Assembly: GCA_964517315.1 (NCBI GenBank)
Contig: CAZFCJ010000017.1
Coordinates: forward strand, 1-45,027
Length of the DNA stretch: 45,027 bases
Direction of reading: 5' to 3'
Source: DASWJQ01 sp964517315
GTDB taxonomy: Bacteria > Chloroflexota > Anaerolineae > Anaerolineales > E44-bin32
The number at the start of each line of letters is the position of its first letter. The stretch's first letter is position 1. The notes below the pieces were generated by a model that saw nothing but the letters and a program-made list of their open reading frames with translations, was not told the DNA's origin and did not search any database. The position numbers were made by a program, and so were the translations under genes. Positions 8,138-17,691 of this stretch are shown here, one piece after another.

Positions 8138-11100
8138 CCCACCAAGCCCTGATCCTCGGCCGCGAGCCGAGCTCCGCCGACGTCGTGATCGACAATCCGC
8201 AGGTATCCAGGGCGCATGCCCGAATTTTCAGACAGGGTTCCAGCTACCGGGTCGAGGACTTGGGAAGCACGAACGGAACCTTCGTCAACGATCGGCGGAT
8301 CGACGGCCCACAAGCCCTGGAGGACGGTGACCGCATTCGCTTCGGGGAGGAGGTCGTCGTCCGGCTGGAGCTGTCCGACGCGACACGGGTCAGCAGCTCT
8401 GCAGCCGAAGCCCAGCCCAGCCTCTCTGACCCGCGGACGGTCCGCCAGCCGGCGACGGAAGAACGGGCGGAAGGGAAGCGTTCACTGGTTGGCGGCGCGG
8501 AAGTCTCCCCCCAATCCGCCCGGCTGGTTGTCCAGACTCCCGATGGACACCGCCATGAGTATGGGCTTAATGCCGACCGCATCACCGTGGGCCGGCTCGA
8601 CCAGAACGACATCGTGGTCAACGTCCCCATTGTCTCCAGAAGGCACCTGAGCCTGCGAAGGCAGGAAAGGGGATACAGCCTCTCCGTCAGGCCCGATGCG
8701 TTGAACCCGGTCTTTATCAATCAAGAACCCGTTCTCGAGCAAATCCCCCTCAGCGACGGGGACGAAATTTCCATCGGTTCCGTCGACGGGGAATGGGGCG
8801 TGATCATGCGCTACAGGGGACCCGCCGCGAGCTCGCCGGACCGACCTGCGTCCGCTCCCGGCGAGCAATGGGCCTCAGCGGAGGCGACGCGCCTCCGAGA
8901 TCCGGGTCAAACCGTCGTCAGGGGGGGCGGCGAGCGAGCCCAAACGGTCATCGGCGAGCCCGAGGTACCGTCGGAGGATGTTCCCCCACAGCTCGTTGTG
9001 ACCGCATACGGACAGGAGCCCGTGGTCCACAGCCTGGATCAGGATCGGGTTCGGATCGGTCGAGCTCCCGACAACGACATCGTCCTGGACAACCGCTACG
9101 TTTCCCGCTTCCACGCCGAGATCGAAAGGCGTGGGGCTGATTTCTACATTGTGCCTTCTCCCGAGGCCGGGAACCCCTTGGTGTTGGATGGAGAGCCGGT
9201 CATGGAACCGACCGAACTCACCCACGGGGCCAAGATGCGAGTCGGGGGCTTCGATCCGGTCGTGATGATCTCCCTGGTCTATCTTTCGCCCGCCGAGGAG
9301 GTCAGGGCCGAGCGGGAACGGGTCATCCGCTTCGATGAAAGCAAGGTCATGTCGCTTGGGCGCCATCCGGACAACGAGATCGTCCTGGATGCCCCGACGG
9401 TATCGCGCTTTCACGCGCAGATCGAGCGAATAGGGAAACGATACCGGGTCCGAGATCTTGACAGCAGCAACGGGACCTTTGTGGACGGTCAGCGGATCCG
9501 AGACGAAATTTGGGTCAGTCCCGGCAGCGCCATCCATATCGGCCCGTACCGACTGGTCGTCGGCCATGAGCAGCTCGCCCAGTTCGACGAGAGCGAAGGC
9601 GGCATGGCGGTCGAGGCCTACCACCTGAATAAGTGGGTCCGCAAAGACCTCAACATCCTGCAGGACATCTCCCTTTCATTCCAACCGCGCGAGTTCATCG
9701 TCGTTGTCGGCCAGAGTGGAGGCGGCAAATCGACGTTGGTCGACGCCTTGGCCGGCTATCGGCCGGCCACGAGCGGGCGGGTGATCGTCAACAATTCGAT
9801 TGATGTCTACAAGAACTTCAACGCGATCCGCAACACGATTGGCTACGTGCCGCAAAAAGACATTATCCACATGGAGCTCTCGGTCTTCGAGGCGCTCGAC
9901 TACTCCGCCCGGTTGCGGATGCCGGCCGATACGACTCGGGAGGAAAGGCATCGGCGCATCGAGGAGGTCCTCGAAGAACTCGATCTCGCTCATCGACGCG
10001 ACACTCAGATCCGTGAATTGAGCGGCGGACAACAGAAACGGGTCTCGATCGGGGTCGAACTGCTCACGAAGCCCGGTTTATTCTTCCTGGATGAACCGAC
10101 GTCGGGTCTTGATCCTGGCATGGAGACGGAGCTGATGCAGCTTATGCGTCGCCTCGCCGATCAAGGTCGGACCATCGTGCTGATCACCCACGCGACCAAG
10201 AACGTGATGCTCGCCGACAAAGTGGTCTTCCTGGCGCGCGGCGGACACCTCGCTTGGTTCGGTCCTCCGGAGGAAGCCCTCGCCTATTTCGACCGGTATC
10301 GGAGCGAGAGGGCGCGGCGGACCAAGCCGATCGAGTTCGACGACATTTACAATCTGCTCGACCACGAGGCGTTGGGCAGCGGGGAGGACTGGGCCGATCG
10401 GTTCCGTCAGCATGACGCCTACCGACAGTTCATTCCGACCGCTGCCGACGAGCCCAGCGATCAGCCGGGCGTCGTGAAGCGGGCAGCCCAGGGGATCCAA
10501 TCCGCCCGGAGTCATGTGTCGGCACTGCGGCAGTTCATGATCCTCTCCGCCCGCAGCCTCCGCATCCTGGCCAGGGATCGAGCCACCCTGGGTCTGATGC
10601 TATTGTCGGCCCCTTTGATGGCTTCGCTGGATTTCATTCTGGCGTTCGGGGTGGGGCGCGACCTTTATTCCTTCCAATCGGGAGATCTGAACAAGATCAT
10701 CATCACCCTGACCTTGCTGATGAACACATCGATTCTCGTGGGCGGCTTGTCCATGATGAGAGAGCTCGTCCGCGAGCGTGAAATCTACAAGCGCGAGCGG
10801 ATGGTGGGATTGAATCTGCCGTCATACCTGTTCTCCAAGCTGTGGTTCGCGCTGGTCGTCGCCCTGTATCAGAGCTTCTGGTTTACTTTGACACGACACG
10901 TCGCGTTCGACATGCCCGGTGGGCCAGCGGAGGTGCTCTTCTTCTTCGTCACGGTCTTCCTGCTGGTCACCGCGGGGATGATGATGGGCCTGCTCTCGTC
11001 GGCGATGACGCCCAACGCCAACGCCCTGCCCATGATCCTGGTGATGTTCATCCTGCCCCAAGCCGTGCTCAGCGGAGCCCTGGTCCCGCTGCCGGATTTC

Positions 11101-11787
11101 CTGAGCGCCCCCGCCAACAGCAGGTGGGCCTTCCAGGGGACGCTGGCCATCAGCGGCGTGGGGTCGGACGTGATCGGTGACGCCTGTTGGTCGGACATGA
11201 CCTCCGAGGAACGAGACGACCTATCGCGTGAATTCAAGGACGAGAACTGCGACTGTATGGGCGTCAACGCGCTGCGCAAGGAGAGCTGCAGTTTTCCGGG
11301 ACTTGGACAGTATTACGTTGCAGCCATCGACGACGCGGACCCTCCCGAGCCGCAGGAGCCGGGGCCCCAGCCGGAGCCTCCCGAGTTCCCCGAGGAACCC
11401 GACCGCCCGGATGACTTCAACGATCCGGAGGCTGTACAGACGTACCTGGATGATTTGGAAACGTACAACCAAGAAGTCGAGCGAAGATTTGAGGATTTCG
11501 AACGCGAACTGGAGCAGTTCGAAGAAGCGCAGGACCGCTACAGGGACGAACTGGAAGAGTACCAGGAAGAGCTCGAGGAACTCGAAAGCGATCGCCTCTC
11601 CGCGATCGGCTCGGCCGAATCAACGATCGAAATCTACTACGATGATTACAGCTGGACGTTTGTGGATCAATCCGACAGGCGGGCCTATCTCGGCATGCTG
11701 CTCAAAACCTGGGGCGCCCAGGTTGGCCTGATTACGATCGGCTTCCTGGCCGTCTTCCTGCTGCAGAGAAGGCGGGATGTGCGTTGA
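8138..11787 (+). CDS. ABCG-type transporter with four FHA domains (5' end in gap)
   Basis: A half-transporter with regulatory phosphothreonine-reading domains, resembling mycobacterial Rv1747 but with four FHA domains. FHA1 (from about 8140; GREPSS, SRAH, STNGTFV) is cut by the gap. FHA2 (8520-8800; VGRLDQND, SRRH) lacks the NGT turn. FHA3 (8990-9270; IGRAPDND, SRFH) also lacks it. FHA4 (9320-9560; LGRHPDNE, SRFH, SSNGTFV) is complete. The ATPase (about 9625-10260) has Walker A GQSGGGKST, signature LSGGQQKR, Walker B LFFLDEPTSGLDPG and ITHAT. An ABC2-type membrane domain follows (about 10580-11110). Then comes a Cys-containing stretch, an acidic Pro/Glu-rich segment and a predicted coiled coil (11330-11620) before a last helix and RRRDVR. 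The substrate is unknown. Domain calls rest on clear motifs. Confidence 0.93.
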
Positions 11788-12192
11788 TCGGTCATGCCGT
11801 TCCCGTCGGGTTGAAAGGCTCCAGACACGCGCAGAACCCAAGGCCACCTCCGGATGCACAGCCTGACAATCAACCGCCCTGCTTTCAGGATGAGCACTCA
11901 CACCGTGCCTTCTGGCGCGGAACTTCATAACCTTCAGGCCGCCGGTTTCCTTCCGCGAAGGTAATCCTGAGCTTCGCCGAAGGGCTCAGGACAGGCTCCT
12001 ACGGCTGCCCGTACCTCTCGCCTGACACGCAGCGCCCTTGCGGGCGCTGTTCCCATGAAGAATTGCGCTAATGTGATTGACCAGGGTATACGTGTTGGAG
12101 GGGGAGCGGCAACTTGCCGGTGATGAGCCTGTCTGGGCAAAATCTCGAGCGGGCCCGCCGCGCTCGGTTGGTACGAGCATTTCCAACCCGGG
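11788..12192. other. Intergenic region with a palindromic interspersed repeat
   Basis: No gene is supported. The notable element is a hairpin repeat at 11965-11991, listed separately. I see no T-rich terminator for the transporter gene. Confidence 0.45.
11965..11991. repeat. Palindromic interspersed repeat, CCTGAGC..GCTCAGG type
   Basis: TCCTGAGC (11965-11972) pairs with GCTCAGGA (11984-11991), and an inner CTTCG pairs with CGAAG. The same CTGAGC/TCGAAGG words recur near 44600-44850, so this belongs to a dispersed small palindrome family. Confidence 0.65.
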
Positions 12193-12280
12193 CAAGGTAT
12201 CTCCGCCTGGCCGGAAATGACCCGGAGCACCCGCCACTCACTGGACAGGATGCGCAAAAGCCGGGTCTTGCCGCCAACAG
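12193..12280 (-). pseudogene. Decayed second copy of a DUF2917 gene
   Basis: A 20-base identity, GCCTGGCCGGAAATGACCCG, is shared between 12205-12224 and the intact DUF2917 gene at 12720-12739. On the minus strand both encode LRVISGQA. In this copy the match extends weakly upstream (LRILSSEWR) but fails soon after GQA, and no frame carries the rest of the domain. The piece looks like a degraded duplicate about 515 bases from the intact gene. Boundaries are approximate. Confidence 0.4.
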
Positions 12281-12537
12281 CGTAGGAATTGAGTAGGGTG
12301 CAGCTTACAAACGCGCCGATTGAGATGAGGATACCTCGGGGCCGACCTTGGGCCGTGTTGGCCTTCGGCGATGAGCTGGCAGCCGAATCCTCTCGATCTC
12401 AGCTCAGAGCAGGCACGGCCGCAGAAACTCGGTATGACCGATCTTCGAATGGGGTCGTTTCATTGATGCAGAAAGCTGACAGCCCATCGTTGCCCCTCTG
12501 CAGATCGCCGCGGCGCTCCAAATCCTGTACTTCAATC

Positions 12538-12570
12538 CAAAAACCCTCTCCTCCTTTCCCGGGAGAGGGT
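12538..12570 (-). terminator. Intrinsic terminator of the DUF2917 gene
   Basis: On the minus strand, ACCCTCTC (12570-12563) pairs with GAGAGGGT (12550-12543) and is followed by a run of T's (complement of the A run at 12539-12543). It lies about 22 bases beyond the stop at 12593, as expected for a rho-independent terminator. Confidence 0.75.
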
Positions 12571-12592
12571 CACTGGGTGGAGTGTGATGAAG

Positions 12593-12868
12593 TTACTGGA
12601 GCTGGACTCGCAGTGTAGATCCGTTGGTCGAGGAGACCAGCGCCTGCTCATGGCCCTGGCTCAGGACCAAGGAGTCGCCCGCACCGAGGATGTGATCCCG
12701 GCCGCTCATCGTCAGCCAAGCCTGGCCGGAAATGACCCGAAGCTCACGTCCGTCCCTCGGCAGGCTCTGCAGCTCGCCCTGCCGGATCTTCAGGTTTTCC
12801 GCTCCCCGATTGTGGCCGTTGGTTCGGGCGAGAATCCGCTGGATCCGGTCCGTTCTCTGCGTCAACAT
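12593..12868 (-). CDS. DUF2917-domain protein
   Basis: A 91-residue protein. The segment RDGRELRVISGQAWLTMSG (about residues 38-56), followed by DHILGAGDSLVLSQGHEQALVSS, fits the DUF2917 pattern of 'rrLrVrsGraWlT..g..D.vL.pGdrl.l'. This is a small, probably cupin-like beta fold of unknown function. The start at 12868 is backed by a strong ribosome site (GGCAGGAGG) and the gene ends in a clear terminator, so it appears to be a single-gene unit. A degraded duplicate lies downstream at 12193-12280. It is divergent from no gene and has no obvious partner, so a role cannot be inferred. Confidence 0.75.
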   Translation of the reverse strand: MLTQRTDRIQRILARTNGHNRGAENLKIRQGELQSLPRDGRELRVISGQAWLTMSGRDHILGAGDSLVLSQGHEQALVSSTNGSTLRVQLQ

Positions 12869-13044
12869 GATCGGCCTCCTGCCTTGAGTAACTGAATTGT
12901 CACCAGTATGACAGCCGGCCGTGAAACTAGCGTATTATTGGCGTTTACGCTCCGTTGGGAGCCTGGGAGTCCCGGAATGTCGCCGAAAATGGATCCGATG
13001 GGGGTGAGCGATGAGAGGCTTTGGCGCAGTTAGCGCTTTAGAAA

Positions 13045-16000
13045 TCAAGCTTTTAGGTCGCTGAGCAGTTCTTTCGTCTCCGCCAGCGCCTGTTCGAAGG
13101 TCAAACTCTCACCTTGTTTCCAGATTTGTTCGAAATCCGCTTCCGCAAGCGCGGATCGAAGCATTTCGAGGCGGGGCTCGGTCTCGCGCAGATTTGCGGG
13201 CCAAACCGTTGCGCCTAGCTCAACGCCGAGGTTCGCCGCTGCGGCGTACAAACGAACCGCATGTGGCGCGTCTCCTCGGTCGGCTGTCGCTGCCGCCAAT
13301 CCGGCGATGACCTCCACGACGCCTTTGCGATCCTCGAGCGCCTCGGCCACGTTGAGGCTGCGTTGGAAGGATTGGGCCGCGCCTTTGATGTCGTCCCTGG
13401 CCAGCGCGCAGTAGCCGAGATTGTGCTGGGCGCTGACGATGTGGGCGCGGAACTGGATGCGCTGGGCCAGTTCCAAACTGTGGCGGTACATTTCCTCGGC
13501 CCGCGTATAGTCGTCACGAGAGCGCGCGACGTCACCTAGTCGGTTGAAGCTGCGGGACATGCCGTCTTGGTAACCTGCCTCGTGGTAGATTTCCTGCGCT
13601 TCACGGAAATGCTCCTCTGCGCTTTGGAAATCATCCTCGAAGTAAGCGGCGAGTCCAAGATCGCCCACGAGGGCTGCGATTTGGATCAGATCTCCGAGTT
13701 CGCGGTAAAGTTGAAGGCTTTCCGTAAATTTTTGCTGGGCGGCACGAGTCCTGCCCCTGTCGAGCAGGACGTGTCCCAAAATGTGGATGGCGTCGGCCGC
13801 TCCGATAAGATCATCGTGTTCCAGAAGAAACCGAGAGGCCTCTCGGAGGCTGGAAATGGCTTGGTCGTAATTGCCTTGTCGCCAATCGAGGCGGGCGTCG
13901 AGAAGCCTAGCGCGGTGCTTCCACTGGTTTGCTCGCTCGTATCCCTCTACCTGATTGCGTAATGCGCCCGTCGCCTTGGAGGCCGCACTGTACTCACCGA
14001 GGCCATAGAGCAGCCTGGCTCGTACAATTTGTGATTGCGCGAACAGGTCCAGATCTTGCTCAGGCGCGGTGTCTTCCAGGCCAGCATCGATCCAGTGAAG
14101 GCCCTCTCGAAAGCGGTCGGTGCGAGACCAAAATCGGCCGAGACTCACGGCCAGCGACAGTCCGTCAAGTGCATGATCTGGGTTCAGCCCAGTTTCTAAT
14201 GCCGCTCGGAAATTATCGATCTCATCTCGCATCTGGTCGAGCCAGGTGAATTGCTCGGGTCCGACGAGCTCCTTTTCCGAGTTTCGAGCCAGGCGCAGAT
14301 AGAATTTGAAATGGCGCTCCTTCGTCGCTCGCTCCTCGCCCGACTCTTTCAGCTTCTCACGCGCAAACTGGCGGACGATTTCAAGCATCGCATAACGGGT
14401 GCCCTCCTCCCGGCCAGCAACGTACACCAGCGACTTCTCGAGCAAACTGGAAAGTGTGGATAGGACCTGACCCTCCGGGAGGATTGATTGGGTCTGTACA
14501 AGTGGGTCTGCGGTGATATGTTCGGCGGCCTGAAGCGTCCAGCCGCCGGAAAAGACTGCCAGCCGACGGAACAAGGCTCGTTCGGCTCCCGGAAGCAGCT
14601 TGAAGCTCCAGCCGACCGCGCCACGAAGCGTGTGCTGGCGCTCCGGGGCAACTGGCCTACCGCCGGTGAGCACGCTGAGCGCGTTGTCGAGGCGGGCAGC
14701 GATTTCTAGCGGAGAAAGCGAACGAACTTGTCCCGCGGCGAGTTCGATGGCCAGCGGAATTCCATCCAACCGGCGGCAGATTTCGGCCACTGAAGCTGCG
14801 TTCGTAGCATCCAGGTTGAAGGTGGGCAGCAAAGCGTTGGCGCGCTCCAGAAAGAGCTTGCCTGCCTCGGAGGCCGCGACTTCATCAACCTCATCCGGAT
14901 CCTGGGGAGGCAGCGAAAGTGGTTCTACGGGGTGCACCACCTCGCCCGGAAGATGGAGGGGTTCCCGCGAGGTGAGCAGCATTTTTAGGGAAGGAGCTTG
15001 CCGCAGCCAGTCGGATGCCAGCTGCTGAACGGCTTCTACAAGGTGCTCGCAGTTGTCCAGTGTGAGGAGCAAATCCTTGGGCTGCAGGAATTCGATCAGT
15101 CGCTTGAGGAGCGGCTCATCGGCTTGGTCTCGCAGTCCCAGTGTGCTTGCTGCGGCGCTGATAACTTGATCCGAGTCCGTCAGCGAGCTCAACTCGAGCC
15201 ACCAGACTCCATCGGGAAACTTATTCAACTGATCGCGAGCGAGCTCTTGGGCCAGTCGAGTCTTGCCTACTCCGGCGGGGCCCGTAAGTGTGAGCAGCCG
15301 GGAGCTTTGAAGGCGGGAACTCAAGGCTTCGAGAATCTCTCCGCGTCCGATGAAGTCTGTGAGTGGCGCGGGCAGGTTGTGCCCGGGCCGCTGGGCCTCC
15401 TTGCGCGGTATGGAAACGGCGGGTTGGTCGGCTGAAATAAGGTCATCGTACGCGGCCTGAGTGTCGGCGCTGACTTCGGCCTCGAGCTCGCTGCGCAGTA
15501 CATCAACGCAGGTCTGGTAGGCGGCGACGGCACTGGCCCGGTCACCTAGCATTATGTACAAGCGCATGAGCCGCCGGTAGCTCGGTTCGTGGAGCGGATC
15601 CTGCCGCAGCAGTTTGCGCACCGTGGCGACCGCTGCGCGCAGCTGACCGGCCGATTCTTGAGCCTCCACAAGCTGCTCAATGGCCTGAAGGAATCGATCA
15701 CGCAGGCTGTCACGCTCGATCAAGATCCACTCCTCGTAGTGTCCGGGGAGGAGATCGCCTTCGTACAGATCGACGGCATCGGCCCAATCCTGTGCGACGT
15801 ACGAGCGCTCGAATTGCCACACGTCAACTCGGGTCGGCGCCTCAGGCTTCCAGGCGATCGTCGTGCGGTCAGCCTCCAAATACCTGTCAGGCGAAGGCAG
15901 GGCGGACCGCAGCCGGTGGAGATGGTTGCGCAGGTTGGAGAAGGCGTGTTTTTCGGTTGAATCGGGCCAAAAGGTGAAGGCAACGTGGCGGCGGTGTTGG

Positions 16001-16122
16001 GGCTTGTCGACGTTCAGCACGAGGTACGCAAGCAGTGTTTGCAGGCCACCCGATTCCAGCCCCTCAAGCGGTTCGCCGTCGTGGAGGGTTTGAAATCCTC
16101 CGAGAAGCTGTATCTGCAACAT
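13045..16122 (-). CDS. AfsR/SARP-like regulator: winged helix-BTAD-NB-ARC-type ATPase-TPR
   Basis: A 1025-residue transcription regulator. Residues 1-95 look like an OmpR-type winged helix (LLGGFQTLHDGEPL at the start), and 98-235 form the BTAD helical domain (DLYEGDLLPGHYEEW, DPLHEPSYRRLMRLY). A STAND-type ATPase follows with Walker A GPAGVGKT at 281-288, Walker B LLLTLDN at 351-357 and GIPLAIELA at 454-462. The rest is tetratricopeptide-like repeats (AEEHFREAQEIYHEAG, AEEMYRHSLELAQ, AAQSFQRSLNVAEA). The architecture suggests a ligand or protein sensed by the TPRs gates ATPase-driven DNA binding. I place the start at 16122 because GGAGAGG sits just upstream of that ATG; an ATG at 16146 has no such site. 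It may regulate itself or neighbours, but no target is proven. Confidence 0.92.
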   Translation of the reverse strand: MLQIQLLGGFQTLHDGEPLEGLESGGLQTLLAYLVLNVDKPQHRRHVAFTFWPDSTEKHAFSNLRNHLHRLRSALPSPDRYLEADRTTIAWKPEAPTRVDVWQFERSYVAQDWADAVDLYEGDLLPGHYEEWILIERDSLRDRFLQAIEQLVEAQESAGQLRAAVATVRKLLRQDPLHEPSYRRLMRLYIMLGDRASAVAAYQTCVDVLRSELEAEVSADTQAAYDDLISADQPAVSIPRKEAQRPGHNLPAPLTDFIGRGEILEALSSRLQSSRLLTLTGPAGVGKTRLAQELARDQLNKFPDGVWWLELSSLTDSDQVISAAASTLGLRDQADEPLLKRLIEFLQPKDLLLTLDNCEHLVEAVQQLASDWLRQAPSLKMLLTSREPLHLPGEVVHPVEPLSLPPQDPDEVDEVAASEAGKLFLERANALLPTFNLDATNAASVAEICRRLDGIPLAIELAAGQVRSLSPLEIAARLDNALSVLTGGRPVAPERQHTLRGAVGWSFKLLPGAERALFRRLAVFSGGWTLQAAEHITADPLVQTQSILPEGQVLSTLSSLLEKSLVYVAGREEGTRYAMLEIVRQFAREKLKESGEERATKERHFKFYLRLARNSEKELVGPEQFTWLDQMRDEIDNFRAALETGLNPDHALDGLSLAVSLGRFWSRTDRFREGLHWIDAGLEDTAPEQDLDLFAQSQIVRARLLYGLGEYSAASKATGALRNQVEGYERANQWKHRARLLDARLDWRQGNYDQAISSLREASRFLLEHDDLIGAADAIHILGHVLLDRGRTRAAQQKFTESLQLYRELGDLIQIAALVGDLGLAAYFEDDFQSAEEHFREAQEIYHEAGYQDGMSRSFNRLGDVARSRDDYTRAEEMYRHSLELAQRIQFRAHIVSAQHNLGYCALARDDIKGAAQSFQRSLNVAEALEDRKGVVEVIAGLAAATADRGDAPHAVRLYAAAANLGVELGATVWPANLRETEPRLEMLRSALAEADFEQIWKQGESLTFEQALAETKELLSDLKA

Positions 16123-16555
16123 CTGACCTCTCCACGGAGCGGGCATCCCAATTACTTTACCCCATCGAGTTTTGCAGAGGCTCCATTCCCTTTGGGGTGA
16201 CCGTGCAAATGAAGTTCAGGGCTCACAAATCTTGTCAAGTTTGGTTCATATTCCAATCTTGCTCGTTTCACGCAAACTTGTCCAATATGGACGTTTGCCC
16301 TGTACGGGTACATCTCCGCCCGGGATTCTCATATGTCAGATACTCACACTCTAATTCAGCAGGTATGGCTTGGAGGTTGCGGGTCGTGGGCCTGACCTCT
16401 CGCGGCTGGGAACACACCCTGACGATCCTGCGCGGCAGTGAGGGGCGTGAAATAGCGGCCGCGTTGGCGCCCGGAGCGACAGATCGCGCCGAGCGCCGGG
16501 CCCGCATGAGTGCGGAGCCCGGCGCGGCGTTCAATGAAGGGTCCGGCGCGGAGAG
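16123..16555. other. Intergenic region with CAA.CTTG repeats upstream of the BTAD regulator
   Basis: No gene is supported. Three similar words lie at 16226-16236, 16254-16264 and 16273-16283 (consensus near CAAWCTTGTC). On the minus strand one of these includes TTGACA, a candidate -35 box for the regulator, though I see no good -10 partner. They could be binding sites. Confidence 0.35.
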
Positions 16556-16981
16556 TCAATCCCCCGGCTGCGGCGCCAGACCGAGCTGCTGCATCATGCC
16601 TTGCAGATCAGCAACGGTCCAATCCCGCTGAATCTGGCCCTCCTTGACCAGGTAAACGCTGATGCCGTGGAAGCTGACCTGGCGCCCGGTGGCGGGGGCG
16701 CCGAACAGCTCACCTTTGTGCGTGCCTTCGGAGCGCCAGCGCTGCACCACGCGATCGCCGGAAGCAAAGCTGCCCTCGACGGTATTCTTGAGGTCGGGAA
16801 AGGCCCTCCGCATCGCGGCGGCAAACTGCTTGAAGCCCTCGCGATCAGGGTTGACCCCTGGAAATGGATAACCCATTTCAAAGTCGTCGGCCAGATACTC
16901 GTCCACCGCGTCGAGATTGCCGCGGGTCCAGACTTCCTGCGCGTATTCCTCTGTCAGTTCGAGGATTTCCTCTTCTTTCAT
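16556..16981 (-). CDS. SnoaL-like ester cyclase family protein
   Basis: A 141-residue protein of the SnoaL-like NTF2-fold family. It has the typical order: a helix (EILELTEEYAQEVWTRGNLDAVDEYLADDF), GVNPDREGFKQFAAAMRRAFPDLKNTVEGSF, DRVVQRWRSEGTHKGELFGAPATGRQVSFHG and a final strand with IQRDWTVAD. Members include polyketide cyclases, but most stand-alone ones have no known reaction. The start at 16981 is set by AAGGAG just upstream. The frame is open 73 codons further, but those residues are not conserved in type. It lies 83 bases downstream of the BphX-like gene on the same strand, so the two are probably one operon. Confidence 0.87.
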   Translation of the reverse strand: MKEEEILELTEEYAQEVWTRGNLDAVDEYLADDFEMGYPFPGVNPDREGFKQFAAAMRRAFPDLKNTVEGSFASGDRVVQRWRSEGTHKGELFGAPATGRQVSFHGISVYLVKEGQIQRDWTVADLQGMMQQLGLAPQPGD

Positions 16982-17064
16982 CGTGGATCTCCTTAATCCA
17001 ATGATCGTGTAATAGGTAGTTCCGCTTGGGATAGCTGATCTCGACGGTACCGCCAGCTCAGCCC

Positions 17065-17499
17065 TCAAGCCGCAGCGGCGCCGGGCGCCGGTTCCCGTTT
17101 GGCCTGCTGAACGAAGGCAAGTCCGGGCACGATAATGATCAGGTGCAGTACGATAAAGCCGATCAGAAACCCCGGTGGGTGGCCGTTGGCGAGCAGCCAC
17201 ACATCGTCAACGATCCCGCGCACCAACTCGAGCCCGATCACAGTCTGAGCGAGGATGATGTTTTGTACCGGCTGGCGTGACGCGACGATCAGCATCACAC
17301 CGATCACTGCCAGCTCCAGACCGAACATGAACCACGTCTCAACCAGCAGCTCAAATGCTATGCTGTCGGTGAGCGTTGCCAGGCCCGGGTACTGCGAGAT
17401 GCGGGACTGCGTCGGCACACTAATGGGCGGAAGTGTAGAGATGAACAGGAGCAGGTAAAAGCCACCCACTATTCTCATCCACCATTTAAGCTTGTTCAT
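17065..17499 (-). CDS. BphX-like small membrane protein
   Basis: A 144-residue protein with four hydrophobic segments: about residues 8-26, 49-73, 80-103 and 109-128. The N-terminus (KLKWWMRIVGGFYLLLF) and overall pattern resemble the BphX-like family, whose function is unknown. The family assignment is from memory and moderate. The start at 17499 has a clear ribosome site (GTAGGAGG). It is the first gene of a likely two-gene operon with the SnoaL-like gene and is divergent from the large BTAD regulator that starts at 17692. Confidence 0.75.
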   Translation of the reverse strand: MNKLKWWMRIVGGFYLLLFISTLPPISVPTQSRISQYPGLATLTDSIAFELLVETWFMFGLELAVIGVMLIVASRQPVQNIILAQTVIGLELVRGIVDDVWLLANGHPPGFLIGFIVLHLIIIVPGLAFVQQAKREPAPGAAAA

Positions 17500-17599
17500 A
17501 TGCGCCTCCTACAGGCTTGAGTTGCCATGCACACACCATGGGCCGGCGCTCCCATCGAGAATTCGCTATTGGAAGTTCCCGGCTGGGCAGCCACCCTGT

Positions 17600-17629
17600 T
17601 TGCCGGGCCACGGTGCCGCTGACTACAAT
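17600..17629 (+). promoter_or_regulatory. Candidate sigma-70 promoter of the second BTAD regulator
   Basis: TTGCCG (17600-17605) and TACAAT (17624-17629) are separated by 18 bases and lie about 60 bases upstream of the ATG at 17692. The spacing is acceptable and the -10 is good; the -35 is fair. Confidence 0.35.
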
Positions 17630-17691
17630 GGGCGTGAGCTGTCCGTACATTACACAAAGGCCGTTCGCAGCGCGTCAACGAAAGCGTCAAC

